Positions 24,016 to 33,312 are shown, numbered from the stretch's first letter. The stretch: 64,000 nt of DNA from Streptomyces sp. NRRL F-525 (GCF_000716605.1 NZ_JNXE01000007.1:186001-250000); one strand, 5' to 3'. Numbers and translations: made by a program. The notes: generated by a model not told the origin, from the sequence alone.

Positions 24016-24999
24016 TCAGGCCGTGAGCCGCTCGCTGACCTCCCAGAGGCGGGCCGCCGACTCCGGGTCCACGGCGCGGGACAGCACCCCGGGGGTGGTG
24101 TCCCCGCCGGCCCAGGCGGCCTCGTCCTCGGGGGCGAGCAGCGGGCTGATGTCGACGTTCTCGCAGTAGACCCCGCCGAGACCGTCGAGCTGCGGGCTGG
24201 TCGCGCACCAGACGCTGGTGGCCGCGCCCTGCTGCACGGTCTTCATCTGGCGCTCGGGGTCACGGATGGGCTTGCCCTCGGCGTCGAGCGCGCCCGCGGC
24301 CTGGAGCGCCGCCGGGTCGAGGTGCTTGACCAGGCCGGTGTCGACGATCAGGCCCGGGTGCACCGCGAACGCCCGGATGCCCTCGGCCTGTCCGCGCCGG
24401 TCCACCTCCACGGCGAACAGCGCGTTGGCCGTCTTGGACTGGCCGTAGGCGAGGAACGGCTCGTACTTCCGGTGCTCGAACTGCAGGTCGTCGAAGTCGA
24501 CGCCGGCGAAGCGGATGCCCCGCGACGACAGGACCACGACCCGCGCGCCGTTGGCCGCGACCAGCGCGGGCCACAGCTTGGTCGTGAGCTGGAAGTGCCC
24601 GAGGTGGTTGGCGGCGAACTGCGACTCGTAGCCGCGAGCGTCCCGTGCCAGTGGGGTCGCCATGATCCCGGCGTTGTTCACCAGGAGGTGCAGCGGGCGC
24701 CCGGAGGCCAGGAACTTCTCCGCGAAGGCGTCGATGGACGCGGGGTCCAGCAGGTCCATGTACTCGACCTCGGTTCCGGGGAGGACCGCGAGCGCCGTCT
24801 TGGCCCGCTCCACGTCCCTCGCGGGTACGACGATCCGGGCCCCGGCGCCGTGCAGCACGCGGGCCGTCTCCAGGCCGATGCCGGAGTAGCCGCCTGTGAT
24901 GATCGCGACCTTGCCGGTCAGGTCGACGCCCTTGATCACCTCCTCGGCGGTGGTCGAGGCGCCGAAGCCGGAATTCAGGGGCTGCTGTGCGGTGGTCAT
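24016..24999 (-). CDS. Short-chain dehydrogenase/reductase (WWOX/retinol dehydrogenase-like)
   Basis: A 327-residue SDR. The cofactor motif TGGYSGIG lies at 35-42, LVNNAGIM at 106-113, and the catalytic residues are Ser159 with Tyr185 and Lys189 in YGQSK. The extended C-terminus (QQGAATSVWCATSP, YCENVDISPLLAPEDEAAW, AARLWEVSERLTA) is typical of bacterial retinol-dehydrogenase-like SDRs. A paralogue truncated by the window edge lies at 63682-64000. ATG 24999 follows GAGGGAGAGAG. The gene is divergent from an AraC regulator with about 100 bases between starts and is probably its target. It converges on the aldo/keto reductase. Confidence 0.92.
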   Translation of the reverse strand: MTTAQQPLNSGFGASTTAEEVIKGVDLTGKVAIITGGYSGIGLETARVLHGAGARIVVPARDVERAKTALAVLPGTEVEYMDLLDPASIDAFAEKFLASGRPLHLLVNNAGIMATPLARDARGYESQFAANHLGHFQLTTKLWPALVAANGARVVVLSSRGIRFAGVDFDDLQFEHRKYEPFLAYGQSKTANALFAVEVDRRGQAEGIRAFAVHPGLIVDTGLVKHLDPAALQAAGALDAEGKPIRDPERQMKTVQQGAATSVWCATSPQLDGLGGVYCENVDISPLLAPEDEAAWAGGDTTPGVLSRAVDPESAARLWEVSERLTA

Positions 25000-25104
25000 G
25001 TCTGCTCTCTCCCTCATCAGCTTGAGCTGTTGAGACCACCGTAGGTCGACAGATCCGTACGATGAATACTTGAGAATCCGCATAACTTGCGTGATAGTTC
25101 GAAC

Positions 25105-26031
25105 ATGACCGTAGATCCCCTGTCCGACGCCCTCGCCGTCGCCGATGCCCGCAGCGTGTTCTCCGGCGGCTTCACGGCCGGCGGCGACTGGGCCATCGAG
25201 CTGCGCGGACGCGACCGGCTCAAGGTGAACGCCGTGGTGCAGGGCAGCTGCCTGCTGGTCCGGGACGGCGGTGAGCCTCTGAGCCTCGCCGAGGGTGATG
25301 TCGTGATCTCCGACGGCGGCCAGCCGTACACCCTGTGCAGTCGGCCCGGCGTCGCGCCGACCGACTCCGCGGACGTCGTCATGGACCCGGTGACCCGGAT
25401 GGGCCGGCTCGGGCAGGGTGACGCGGTGGACGTGGCCTGCGTGTCCGGGCACATCGACCTGAGCCGCGACCGGGGGGATCTGTTGCGGCGGGCGCTGCCG
25501 GAGCTCGTGCACGTGCGCGCGGACTCGCCCGAAGCCGGTGTGCTGCGGTGGCTCATCGGGCAGTTGGCGGCGGAGATGCGCACGCGCCGGGCCGGGGTCG
25601 AGTTCGTCTCGGCGCAGCTCGCGCAGCTGATGTTCGTGCAGGTGCTGCGAGTCTGTCTGACCGACGCGGACGGGCTGCCGCCCGGTTGGCTGCGCGCCCT
25701 CGCCGACGAACGCCTCGCCCCCGCGCTGCGCCTGATGCACGGCGACCCGGCCCACCCCTGGCAGCTGGAGGAGCTGGCCCGGGCGGCCGCGATGTCCCGC
25801 ACGACGTTCGCCGTACGGTTCAAGGAGGCGGCCGGTGTGCCGCCCCTGACCTACCTGCTCAACTGGCGCATGAACCTCGCCGCCCGGGCCTTGCGCCAGG
25901 ACGCCGCCCCGGTCGGCGCGCTCGCCCGGTCCGTCGGCTACACCTCCGAGAGTGCCTTCAGCAACGCCTTCAAGCGAGCGGTCGGGGTGGCGCCCCGGCG
26001 ATACCGCGAAGAGGCCCTGGCTAGGAGCTGA
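25105..26031 (+). CDS. AraC-family transcriptional regulator with cupin domain
   Basis: A 308-residue regulator. Residues 1-175 are a cupin_6-type effector domain ([37 protein letters not shown]). Residues about 205-305 hold two helix-turn-helix units: [21 protein letters not shown] and [20 protein letters not shown], followed by [11 protein letters not shown] 25105 has no evident ribosome-binding site. It is divergent from the SDR gene and likely controls it. The 3' end overlaps the DUF1905 gene by 11 bases in convergent orientation. Confidence 0.93.
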   Translation: MTVDPLSDALAVADARSVFSGGFTAGGDWAIELRGRDRLKVNAVVQGSCLLVRDGGEPLSLAEGDVVISDGGQPYTLCSRPGVAPTDSADVVMDPVTRMGRLGQGDAVDVACVSGHIDLSRDRGDLLRRALPELVHVRADSPEAGVLRWLIGQLAAEMRTRRAGVEFVSAQLAQLMFVQVLRVCLTDADGLPPGWLRALADERLAPALRLMHGDPAHPWQLEELARAAAMSRTTFAVRFKEAAGVPPLTYLLNWRMNLAARALRQDAAPVGALARSVGYTSESAFSNAFKRAVGVAPRRYREEALARS

Positions 26032-26308
26032 GCCGTTCTTCGAGGCGGACGGTGACTTGATCGCCCTCGCCTTTGTCGATGGCCTTTCGAAGATCGGCTT
26101 TCACGGGGAGTTTGTGCGTGCCGTCGCCGAGGGCCATGAACGAACTGCGGAAAGGGTGTCCGTCGATCGTGCCGCGGACCTTGACCAGACCGCGGGTGCC
26201 GAAGAAAGCGACGGACTCGGGCCAGACGAGATAGGTCCAGCCGTCGTCGTTCGGGCTTTTGATCAATTCGGCGGTGAATTCCTCGTTCAACGGGGTGCCG
26301 GTACTCAT
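26021..26308 (-). CDS. DUF1905-domain protein
   Basis: A 95-residue beta-barrel protein of the DUF1905 family. [40 protein letters not shown] and [20 protein letters not shown] cover the whole domain, with the usual IxKxxGDxV end. Function is not established; homologues often occur with YdeI proteins or alone. ATG 26308 has GGAGG five bases upstream. It is transcribed away from the NTF2-like gene behind it (74-base gap, same strand), so the two may be an operon. Confidence 0.9.
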   Translation of the reverse strand: MSTGTPLNEEFTAELIKSPNDDGWTYLVWPESVAFFGTRGLVKVRGTIDGHPFRSSFMALGDGTHKLPVKADLRKAIDKGEGDQVTVRLEERLSS

Positions 26309-26382
26309 GATGTCCTCCGCTCGGGTGGCCTGCAGTACAAGAGACCACCCCGAGCGGGAAAACTCATCGCGGACGCCGGCCC

Positions 26383-26766
26383 TCAGGCCCCGGCGGGCAC
26401 CCGGTCGAGGAAACCGAGCACGGAGCGGATGCGGCCGTCCCCGTCCAGCGTGATCACGTCGAACCCGGCGACGGGCGCCGAGCCGTCGGCCTCGCTCACC
26501 AACTCCCAAGCGAAGCGCACGGTTTCGTGGTGCCCGTCGACGGCGCCCAGCGGACGGAAGGCGAACCCGGGGAACTGCTCGTGCGCCCCGGAGATCAGCC
26601 CCGCGATCTCCGCGTGGCCGGTGACTGACGCCAGCGGGTCGGTGTACGTACCCTCGACGGACCAGGCGGCGGCGACCGCCTTCGCCAGCGCCTCCGGTTC
26701 GCCCGCGTTCCAGGCCTCGAAGTAGCGGGCGACGGCGCTCTCGTATCGGTCGGTGTTCACGGACAT
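26383..26766 (-). CDS. SnoaL/NTF2-like fold protein
   Basis: A 127-residue cone-fold protein: [20 protein letters not shown], then the [20 protein letters not shown] core with the conserved YTDP, and [20 protein letters not shown] at the end. NTF2-like proteins include polyketide cyclases, isomerases and binding proteins; the catalytic pair cannot be assigned here. ATG 26766 opens the frame. It is followed by the DUF1905 gene on the same strand. Confidence 0.88.
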   Translation of the reverse strand: MSVNTDRYESAVARYFEAWNAGEPEALAKAVAAAWSVEGTYTDPLASVTGHAEIAGLISGAHEQFPGFAFRPLGAVDGHHETVRFAWELVSEADGSAPVAGFDVITLDGDGRIRSVLGFLDRVPAGA

Positions 26767-27155
26767 GGTGAATCAGCCTCCAGCGAGGTTGTTCGTACTG
26801 GTCAGGGACCGGATCCGCTGCCTGCCGACCCGGTGACTCCACCCTGCCGGGGCGCGCGGGAGGCGTCGATTACCCCTCGGGTAATGACGGCGGGAGAACC
26901 CCGCAAAACGGGCTACGAAGCTTTTCGGCCAACCAAGGCTGTGAATATGCCAAGAGAGTGGCTAAAAAGTCGTGGTGACAGTGTTTCAGGAGTGAACATA
27001 CTCGTCTGCTAGGGCATGACTTCACGCGTGCCCGGGCATGACTTCACGAGGCAAATCCGCCATCGTGCGCACCACCTGAGCCACCCGAGCCGCCCATTAG
27101 AGCCGCATGGAAAGCGAGGCCCGACCGGCAATCGACACGCGACGGGGGAGTGATC
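26767..27155. other. 389-bp gene-free stretch
   Basis: No coding frame here is convincing. Contents seen: a GCGGG-AGAA-CCCCGC hairpin near 26890, an unusually AT-rich patch at about 26930-27000, and a pair of 15-base direct repeats at 27012-27048. It probably contains divergent promoters for the NTF2-like gene and the 27156 gene. Confidence 0.5.
27012..27048. promoter_or_regulatory. Direct repeat GGGCATGACTTCACG, two copies 22 bp apart
   Basis: Exact copies at 27012-27026 and 27034-27048 start 22 bases apart, two helical turns, so a regulator could bind both on one DNA face. They lie about 110 bases before the gene at 27156. Confidence 0.5.
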
Positions 27156-27566
27156 GTGCACGACGAATTCCTGTGCCATGTCACCGCGTACGGTACCTGC
27201 GGCGGACAGCGCGTCGGGGTGCCCTTGGGAACCTACCGCGCTCCCACCCTGGCGCTCGCCCTGTGGTGGTTACGGGACCGCGCGGTGTGGATGGCCGACC
27301 GCCTCGACCCGCAACCGGAGAACCCGCGCTTCCCCCGGGGTGCCCTGGTACCGGTGTCGGACACGGCCCCCGACGTGCCCCGCGCGTTACGCACCTGGTC
27401 CCGTGACGTGGGTCAACAGGAGCAGGTGGCCTACGAGTTGGCGGCCGGACGGCTCGTGCAGATCGCCATCAGCGACGAGACCACCGAGTACGAACTGCTC
27501 GCCGAATCGGTCGACGCCCTCCGGATGCAGCGGACCGTTCCGGCACTGGTCGTCCCCGTCGCCTGA
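27156..27566 (+). CDS. Hypothetical protein with two TTA codons
   Basis: A 136-residue soluble protein that I do not recognise. It begins HDEFLCHVTAYGTCGGQRVG and has a tryptophan-rich middle (LALWWLRDRAVWMADRL) and a compact acidic end (ISDETTEYELLAESVDALRM). There are no membrane segments. GTG 27156 is preferred over GTG 27150 because GGGGGAG is five bases before it. Codons 39 (27270-27272) and 78 (27387-27389) are both TTA, so expression should depend strongly on the bldA tRNA. It stands alone, 72 bases before the FHA-ABC operon on the same strand, whose own promoter-like TAGAAT at 27626 suggests separate transcription. Confidence 0.8.
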   Translation: MHDEFLCHVTAYGTCGGQRVGVPLGTYRAPTLALALWWLRDRAVWMADRLDPQPENPRFPRGALVPVSDTAPDVPRALRTWSRDVGQQEQVAYELAAGRLVQIAISDETTEYELLAESVDALRMQRTVPALVVPVA

Positions 27567-27638
27567 CACGTGTCGACCACCGCACGCCCCTGACCGCTGG
27601 CCGGGCGCACAGGTGAACGAATCGGTAGAATTCGGGTC

Positions 27639-29981
27639 ATGTCAGAGCGGCCGAACGCGCCGACCGCACCCGAACTCCTCCTGGAGACGGAATCGGGCTC
27701 CACGGTCATGACCCCGGGCCGCGACTACCACGTCGGCCGCGACCCCCTCAGCGACATCGTCATCGACGACGCCCGCGTCTCCTGGCACCACGCGGTCCTG
27801 CGGCCCGACGCCGACCACTGGACGCTGGAGGACGAGCACAGCACGAACGGCACCTACGCCGACGGCCGCCGCGTCCAGGAGTGGGGCGTCGGACCCGGCA
27901 GCGTGATCCGCTTCGGCAACCCGGCCGACGGCCCGTGCGTCACCCTGGCCGACCGCCCCGCCCCGGCCCCGGAACGCCCTTCGGCCGTGTCCATGCCCGC
28001 CTTCACCGGCACTTTCCGGCAGCCGACCACCGTACGACCGCTGCCCAGCCGCACCGTCCGCATCGGCCGGGCCGACGACAACGACCTCGTCGTGGACGAC
28101 CTGATCGTCTCCCGCCGCCACGCGGAGCTGCGCGCCATGCCGGACGGGACGTACGAGATCGTCGACCTCGGCAGCCACAACGGCACCTATCTCAACGGCC
28201 AGCCCGTCGCCCGCGCCCCGGTCGGGCCGGGTGACATCGTCGGTATCGGACACTCCGCGTTCTGTCTCGTCGGCGACCAGCTCCAGGAGTACGTCGACAC
28301 GGGCGAGGTCTCCCTCGACGTACAGGACCTCACCGTCGCTGTCGACCACGGCCGCAAGGTTCTTCTCGACCAGGTGTCGTTCCCGGTTGGCGAGAAATGT
28401 CTGCTCGCCGTCGTCGGGCCCAGCGGCGCCGGCAAGTCCACCTTGCTGAACGCGCTCACCGGCCAGCGCCCCGCCGACCGCGGCACTGTGCTCTACGACG
28501 GCCGCGACCTCTACCGCGACTACGCCGAACTGCGCCAGCGCATCGGCCTCGTCCCGCAGGACGACATCCTGCACGCCCAACTGACCGTGCACAGCGCCCT
28601 GTCGTACGCGGCCGAACTCCGTTTCCCCCAGGACACCGCCAAGGCCGAACGGCAAGCCAGGGTCGAGGAGGTCATACGGGAACTCGGCCTCGAACAGCGG
28701 GCGACGCAGCCCGTGCACAGCCTCTCCGGCGGCCAGCGCAAGCGCGTCAGCGTGGCCCTGGAGCTGCTGACCAAACCCTCGCTGCTCTTCCTCGACGAGC
28801 CGACCTCCGGACTCGACCCGGGCATGGACCGCTCGGTGATGCACATGCTGCGCGGCCTCGCCGACGACGGCCGCACCGTCATCGTCGTCACCCACAGCGT
28901 CCTCAGCCTCGACGTGTGCGACCGGCTCCTGGTGCTCGCGCCCGGCGGCAAGGTCGCCTACTACGGGCCGCCCGACGACGCCCTCGCCTTCTTCGGCTTC
29001 GAGCACTGGCCGGAGGCGTTCGAGGCCTTCGAGCGGGATCAAGAGCGGGACTGGGCAGGGGAGTTCAGGGAATCCCCCTTCCAGCGCCAGTACATCGCCA
29101 ACTCGACCGCGCAGCCCCACCAGTTGGGCTCGGGTGCGGTCGCCACGGCCCCGCCGCCGCCCCGGCCGCGCAGCCGTAGCGCTCAACTCGGCACCCTGGT
29201 GCGCCGGTACACCGCGGCCCTCGCCGCCGACCGGACCTTCCTCGTCATCATGATCGCGCTGCCGTTCGTCATGGGCGCGATGGCCCGCGCGCTGGCCGGG
29301 AGCGAGCTGACCCGGGAGACGGCGATGAACGCGCTGCTCATCCTGTGCGTGGGCGGCGTGCTCACCGGCGCGGCCAACGCCGTGCGCGAACTCGTCAAGG
29401 AACGCGCGATCTACCGGCGCGAGAGAGCCGTCGGCCTGTCCAGATCGGCGTATCTGCTCTCCAAGGTCGTCGTCCTGGGTGCGATCACCGTGGCGCAGGC
29501 CGTCGTGCTCACCCTCGTCGGGTTGTTCGGCGTCGACCTCAACGCGCCGGGCGGCAAAGGGGTGTTGATGCCACCCCTGATCGAAATCACCGTGGCCGTC
29601 GCCCTGTTGTCCTTCACCGCGATGATGCTCGGGCTGCTGGTCTCCGCGATGGTGCGCAAGGAGGAGGTGACGATGCCGCTGCTGGTGCTGCTCGCCATCG
29701 TCCAAGTGGTGTTCTGCGGTGCCCTGTTGAAGCTGCACGGCGTACCCGGCCTGGAACAGCTGTCCTGGCTCGTTCCCTCCCGGTGGGCGCTCGGCGGGAT
29801 GGCCGGCACCATCGGGCTGGCCCGGATCGTGCCGGGCGAGCTGACCGGCGATCCGATGTTCCGGCACTCGGCCGGGGTGTGGCTGCTCAACATGGGCATG
29901 CTGGTCGTGCTGTCGCTGCTCTTCGGCTTCCTGGTGTCCCGGCTCCTGCGGCGCCACGAACCCGCCGTGATGCGGAAGTAG
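27639..29981 (+). CDS. FHA-domain ABC transporter, ATPase and permease in one chain (Rv1747-like)
   Basis: A 780-residue protein with two forkhead-associated domains (about 25-100 and 138-212; GRD-SWHH and GRADDND-SRRH-HNGTYLNG phosphothreonine-binding loops). An ABCG-type ATPase follows: Walker A GPSGAGKST at 260-268, signature SLSGGQRKR at 361-369, Walker B LLFLDEP at 382-388. About six membrane helices fill 535-775. The architecture equals mycobacterial Rv1747, an exporter of cell-envelope lipid-linked material controlled by phosphorylation and FHA binding. A TAGAAT -10-like box seven bases before the ATG and no ribosome-binding site suggest a leaderless mRNA. It heads an operon with an SH3-like protein and a Ser/Thr kinase. 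Confidence 0.93.
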   Translation: MSERPNAPTAPELLLETESGSTVMTPGRDYHVGRDPLSDIVIDDARVSWHHAVLRPDADHWTLEDEHSTNGTYADGRRVQEWGVGPGSVIRFGNPADGPCVTLADRPAPAPERPSAVSMPAFTGTFRQPTTVRPLPSRTVRIGRADDNDLVVDDLIVSRRHAELRAMPDGTYEIVDLGSHNGTYLNGQPVARAPVGPGDIVGIGHSAFCLVGDQLQEYVDTGEVSLDVQDLTVAVDHGRKVLLDQVSFPVGEKCLLAVVGPSGAGKSTLLNALTGQRPADRGTVLYDGRDLYRDYAELRQRIGLVPQDDILHAQLTVHSALSYAAELRFPQDTAKAERQARVEEVIRELGLEQRATQPVHSLSGGQRKRVSVALELLTKPSLLFLDEPTSGLDPGMDRSVMHMLRGLADDGRTVIVVTHSVLSLDVCDRLLVLAPGGKVAYYGPPDDALAFFGFEHWPEAFEAFERDQERDWAGEFRESPFQRQYIANSTAQPHQLGSGAVATAPPPPRPRSRSAQLGTLVRRYTAALAADRTFLVIMIALPFVMGAMARALAGSELTRETAMNALLILCVGGVLTGAANAVRELVKERAIYRRERAVGLSRSAYLLSKVVVLGAITVAQAVVLTLVGLFGVDLNAPGGKGVLMPPLIEITVAVALLSFTAMMLGLLVSAMVRKEEVTMPLLVLLAIVQVVFCGALLKLHGVPGLEQLSWLVPSRWALGGMAGTIGLARIVPGELTGDPMFRHSAGVWLLNMGMLVVLSLLFGFLVSRLLRRHEPAVMRK

Positions 29982-29992
29982 GGGCCGCCACG

Positions 29993-30544
29993 ATGACGAT
30001 CCCGCCCCCCGGCTTCCGGCCCACGCACGTCGTCCCCGAGCACGGGATGCCCGCCTGGGAGGCCCCGGACCCCGCGCGCCCCACCGTGCCGCTCGACGCG
30101 CTGCTCCCGGTGCAGTTGCTGGAACGGCGCGGTGACTGGGCTCACGCCCTGTGCTCCAACGGCTGGTCGGCCTGGGTCGACGGCCGCCATCTGATCTCCG
30201 TCTCCCAGGACCCACCGGCGGCGGGCGGCCCACTGACCCGCACCGCCGACCCGCGCCCGCTGCTCGCCCGCGCGGAGCAAGCCCTCGCCCGCTACCGCAG
30301 CGCGGTGGAGGACCTCGCGGGCGGCGGCCTGGACGGCGCCACCTTCCAGGCCCGCACCAAGGGTCTGCGGATCGGCGTGGTCGTCGACGGCGAGTCCGTC
30401 TGGCTCTACGACTCCGACCACGAGCGCTGGGTGTACGGCGACGGCACCCGCCTCAGCACCTACGCCTCCGACGACGGTCCCCGCGCCGAACCGGCCGACC
30501 CCGGGCACGCCCCCACTCAGGTCGTGAGCCCCGATGGCCCGTGA
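29993..30544 (+). CDS. SH3-like domain protein between FHA-ABC transporter and kinase
   Basis: A 183-residue soluble protein. Residues about 35-70 (LLPVQLLERRGDWAHALCSN, GWSAWVDGRHLI) look like a bacterial SH3 module. Residues 85-150 are a helical-plus-strand segment ending VVVDGESVWLYDSDHERWVY, an uncharacterised domain. No signal peptide or membrane helix is seen, so it is probably cytoplasmic. It starts 11 bases after the transporter stop and overlaps the kinase start by 11 bases, so it belongs firmly to this operon. An adaptor between kinase and transporter is an inference from position. Confidence 0.8.
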   Translation: MTIPPPGFRPTHVVPEHGMPAWEAPDPARPTVPLDALLPVQLLERRGDWAHALCSNGWSAWVDGRHLISVSQDPPAAGGPLTRTADPRPLLARAEQALARYRSAVEDLAGGGLDGATFQARTKGLRIGVVVDGESVWLYDSDHERWVYGDGTRLSTYASDDGPRAEPADPGHAPTQVVSPDGP

Positions 30545-31511
30545 CGCGAGCCTCTTCTCCGGCCGCCCCTCCGAACTGATCGGGCAGCAGATCGCCGGCT
30601 ACCGCATCGAGGACGAGATCGGGCGCGGCGGCATGGCGGTTGTGTACCGCGCCCACGACCTGCGCCTCGACCGCACGGTCGCTCTGAAGCTGCTCGCCCC
30701 CGAACTCGCCCGTAACGACACCTTCCGCAAACGCTTCACTCACGAGTCCCGGGTCGCCGCGGCGATCGACCATCCGCACATCGTGCCCGTCTTCGAGGCG
30801 GGGGAGACGGACGGGGTGCTGTACATCGCGATGCGGTACGTCGCCGGCAGTGACCTGCGTCATCTCCTGGACCGGGAGGGGCCGTTGGCGCTTCCGACGG
30901 CCGTGCGTATCGCCACGCAGGTCGCGTCCGCGCTGGATGCCGCCCACGAACACGGGCTGGTCCACCGGGATGTGAAACCCGGGAACATCCTGGTTGCCCG
31001 TGGGACTGACAGTGATCATCCCGAGCACGTGTACCTCACCGACTTCGGTCTGACGAAGAAGTCGTTGTCGCTCACCGGGTTCACGACTGTCGGGCAGTTC
31101 GTGGGCACGCTCGACTATGTGGCTCCTGAGCAGATTTCGGGGCGGCCGGTTGATGGGCGGTGTGATGTGTATGGGCTGGCGTGTGTCGTCTACGAGACGT
31201 TGGCCGGGCGGCCGCCGTTTCAACGGGACGATGACATGGCCTTGTTGTGGGCGCACCAGTACGACATGCCTCCGGCGGTCAGGGAGGCTCGGGGGGATCT
31301 GCCTGGGCATGTCGACGGGGTCTTCGCGAGGGCGTTGGCGAAGAGTCCTGATGATCGGTACGAGTCTTGTTTGGCGTTTGTCACGGAGTTGCGCGGGGGT
31401 GAGGTCGGGCATGCTCCGACTGAGGTGGACCTGCGGGTGGCCCGGGGGAGGGACGAACGGCCTCCTGCGCCGCCGCGGTGGGCCGAACCTGTGTTCAGGC
31501 GGCGTGACTGA
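30534..31511 (+). CDS. Soluble Hanks-type serine/threonine protein kinase
   Basis: A 325-residue kinase with all key elements: glycine loop IGRGGMAVVYRA at 29-40, Lys52 in ALKLL, Glu71, the catalytic loop HRDVKPGN at 144-151 with Asp146, DFG at 170-172, and an activation segment TGFTTVGQFVGTLDYVAPEQ with several candidate threonines. It ends about 30 residues after the catalytic domain with no transmembrane helix or PASTA/sensor domain, unlike PknA, PknB or PknF, so input must come from partner proteins. It is the last gene of the FHA-ABC operon; the FHA domains are the obvious readers of its phosphothreonines. A common intergenic repeat follows the stop. Confidence 0.95.
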   Translation: MARDASLFSGRPSELIGQQIAGYRIEDEIGRGGMAVVYRAHDLRLDRTVALKLLAPELARNDTFRKRFTHESRVAAAIDHPHIVPVFEAGETDGVLYIAMRYVAGSDLRHLLDREGPLALPTAVRIATQVASALDAAHEHGLVHRDVKPGNILVARGTDSDHPEHVYLTDFGLTKKSLSLTGFTTVGQFVGTLDYVAPEQISGRPVDGRCDVYGLACVVYETLAGRPPFQRDDDMALLWAHQYDMPPAVREARGDLPGHVDGVFARALAKSPDDRYESCLAFVTELRGGEVGHAPTEVDLRVARGRDERPPAPPRWAEPVFRRRD

Positions 31512-31517
31512 GGTGTT

Positions 31518-31576
31518 TTGGCTGCGGGTGCGTTGTGGCTGGTCGCGCAGTTCCCCGCGCCCCTAAAGGGGGGCTG
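31518..31576. repeat. Streptomyces-type GCGCAGTTCCCCGCGCCCCT intergenic element (copy 1)
   Basis: The stretch GTCGCGCAGTTCCCCGCGC followed by CCCTAAAGGGG lies in the convergent gap between kinase and SnoaL genes and runs into the end of the latter. A second copy with a longer stem is at 39218-39262. I recognise the word from many Streptomyces intergenic regions; the local CCCCTAAAGGGG is a short hairpin that may end transcription. Confidence 0.7.
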
Positions 31577-31991
31577 CGGTACCCGGCGTCAGTCCGTTCA
31601 GGGGGATGCGTCGTGCCGTGATTCTGCGCCGTGTGATTCGCCAACCTGACTCGACCCGCACCACTGTGTCCTCGTACGTGACCGATCCGCACGAGCCGTC
31701 CGTTCTGATGCCCAACCCCTTCGACCGTGCGCGTACTTGTCCGTCCGGCAGCTCCTCGATCACCACGTTCGTCACGTGATGTGCGACGGGGTTCCCTGCG
31801 CCCAACGCAAGGGCCGCGTCCGTGAGTTGGGCGAGGTCCGTGAGTGTGCCCTGGCCGAAGTCCGTGAGGTCGTACTCGATGTCCGGGGTGAACACCTCGG
31901 ACAAGCGGTCGAGTTCGCCCTCGTCGGCCAGGTGGCCGTGCAGGGCGATCAACTCCGCTATGGCCAGGCGGTCTTCGAGAGGCAATGCCAT
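31563..31991 (-). CDS. SnoaL-like (nuclear transport factor 2 fold) protein
   Basis: A 142-residue cone-fold protein: EDRLAIAELIALHGHLADEG, LSEVFTPDIEYDLTDFGQGT, and GWRITRRRITARRIPLNGL, the last being the standard final strand of SnoaL_4 proteins. Such proteins include ring-hydroxylating dioxygenase small-subunit relatives and isomerases. No enzyme partner is adjacent. ATG 31991 follows GGAAGGG; the in-frame ATG nine codons upstream lacks a site. It converges on the kinase operon. Confidence 0.9.
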   Translation of the reverse strand: MALPLEDRLAIAELIALHGHLADEGELDRLSEVFTPDIEYDLTDFGQGTLTDLAQLTDAALALGAGNPVAHHVTNVVIEELPDGQVRARSKGLGIRTDGSCGSVTYEDTVVRVESGWRITRRRITARRIPLNGLTPGTAAPL

Positions 31992-32022
31992 GTCTGCCCT
32001 TCCCTTGGGTGGGCGCACACTC

Positions 32023-33312
32023 TCATGGCTGGTGCTGGGGTTGCTTGGGAATTTCGACCTCGCCTCGTCGGTGGACCGGCTTGGCCAACAACGCGCCCAG
32101 GAATCCCGCCGCCAGCCCCCACACCGCCGCCAGACCCACCGCCGACCACACCTCCGGCTTCAGGAACAGGTCTCCGGACAGGCCGCCGCCCGCGTCGCCG
32201 ATGCCGAGGAGGGAGAGGCCGTAGTGGGCGGAGATCCGGCCGATCAGGCAGATCATGAGGATCGCGAGGGCGAAGGCGATGGCCAGGTGGAGGGCGTGTT
32301 GCCAGGCGCGTACGTGGGCCGGGGAGCGGGCGGCCATCAGGAAGGCGGCGGCGAGGAGCAGGACCGCGTTCACGGCCAGGAGCCACCACACGCCGTTGTC
32401 GTGGGCGGCGAGCGAGCGCAGGTTCAGGGTGGAGACGTCCGGGGTGCGCAGGACCTCGTTCAGGAGGCGGGGGACGGGGAGGCCGAAGGGGCCGTCGACG
32501 CGGCCGTTCCAGGTGGCGCCCAGGCCGATGGTCAGGGCCAGCCAGACCAGGTTCGGCATGCCCAGGAGGATGAGCGCGAAGGCCTGGGCGGCTTCGCCGC
32601 GGGTCGCCGCTACGACCAGGGCCAGGACGACGCCGAGTGCCACGTAGGTGAGGAGCAGGGCCACCACCGCGAACGCCGCCGGGCGTACCGACGCGTGGAA
32701 GCGGAGGAGGCGGGCGGGGAGGGGTGCGCCCGGTGACACCAGGAGGGCCAGGATCAGGACTCCCGCCAGCCATAGGAGCCCGTACAGCACCGTCTGTGCC
32801 AAGTCCGCCTCGAAGCCGACCTCGGGCGATGCGCCGAGCAGGTCGCCGATGTCACCCAGGGTTCCGGTGCCCAGGGAGATCGAGAATTTCTGGCGCGCTC
32901 CCAGGGCCAGTCCGATCAGGGCGAGCAGCCACAGGACGGCGACGCGGGCGGCCCAGCCGGCCAGTTCCGCCGCCGAGGCGACCGCGCGGTGCCGCAGGGG
33001 TCGTAGGAAACCTGCTGCGGTCGTCAGGGCGCCGGTCAGGGTCACCGAGAGGGGGATGACCGTCAGGCCTGCTTTGGTGTCGGCCAGGGAGCCCGCGTTG
33101 CCGGTGAGTTTCAGGGTGCCGCCCACCGCCGTCACCACCGTGGCCGTGACGACCCGGGGGAACGCGCCGTCCGGGAGGTCCGTCGCGCCCGCCGCCCACA
33201 GGCCGAGCGCGGACACCAGGGCCATGCTGAGCACGCCTGCCAGCACTGTGCCGAGCGCCTGGAGCCAGCCGTGGCGGGCTACTGCCTGGTCAGAGGGGGT
33301 TCGGGGGGTCAC
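32023..33312 (-). CDS. Streptophobe-family polytopic membrane protein
   Basis: A 429-residue very hydrophobic protein with about ten membrane helices, for example WLQALGTVLAGVLSMALVSA, GVLILALLVSPGAPLPARLL and LAAVWGLAAGFLGALLAKPV. The pattern, including KAGLTVIPLSVTLTGALTTA and NGRVDGPFGLPVPRLLNEVL, fits what NCBI calls the streptophobe family, an actinobacterial membrane family of unknown function. GTG 33312 is the start in frame. It is divergent from the DUF6777 gene with 161 bases between, and I associate this pair with Ser/Thr kinase genes like the one just upstream (recollection, not a search). Confidence 0.83.
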   Translation of the reverse strand: MTPRTPSDQAVARHGWLQALGTVLAGVLSMALVSALGLWAAGATDLPDGAFPRVVTATVVTAVGGTLKLTGNAGSLADTKAGLTVIPLSVTLTGALTTAAGFLRPLRHRAVASAAELAGWAARVAVLWLLALIGLALGARQKFSISLGTGTLGDIGDLLGASPEVGFEADLAQTVLYGLLWLAGVLILALLVSPGAPLPARLLRFHASVRPAAFAVVALLLTYVALGVVLALVVAATRGEAAQAFALILLGMPNLVWLALTIGLGATWNGRVDGPFGLPVPRLLNEVLRTPDVSTLNLRSLAAHDNGVWWLLAVNAVLLLAAAFLMAARSPAHVRAWQHALHLAIAFALAILMICLIGRISAHYGLSLLGIGDAGGGLSGDLFLKPEVWSAVGLAAVWGLAAGFLGALLAKPVHRRGEVEIPKQPQHQP

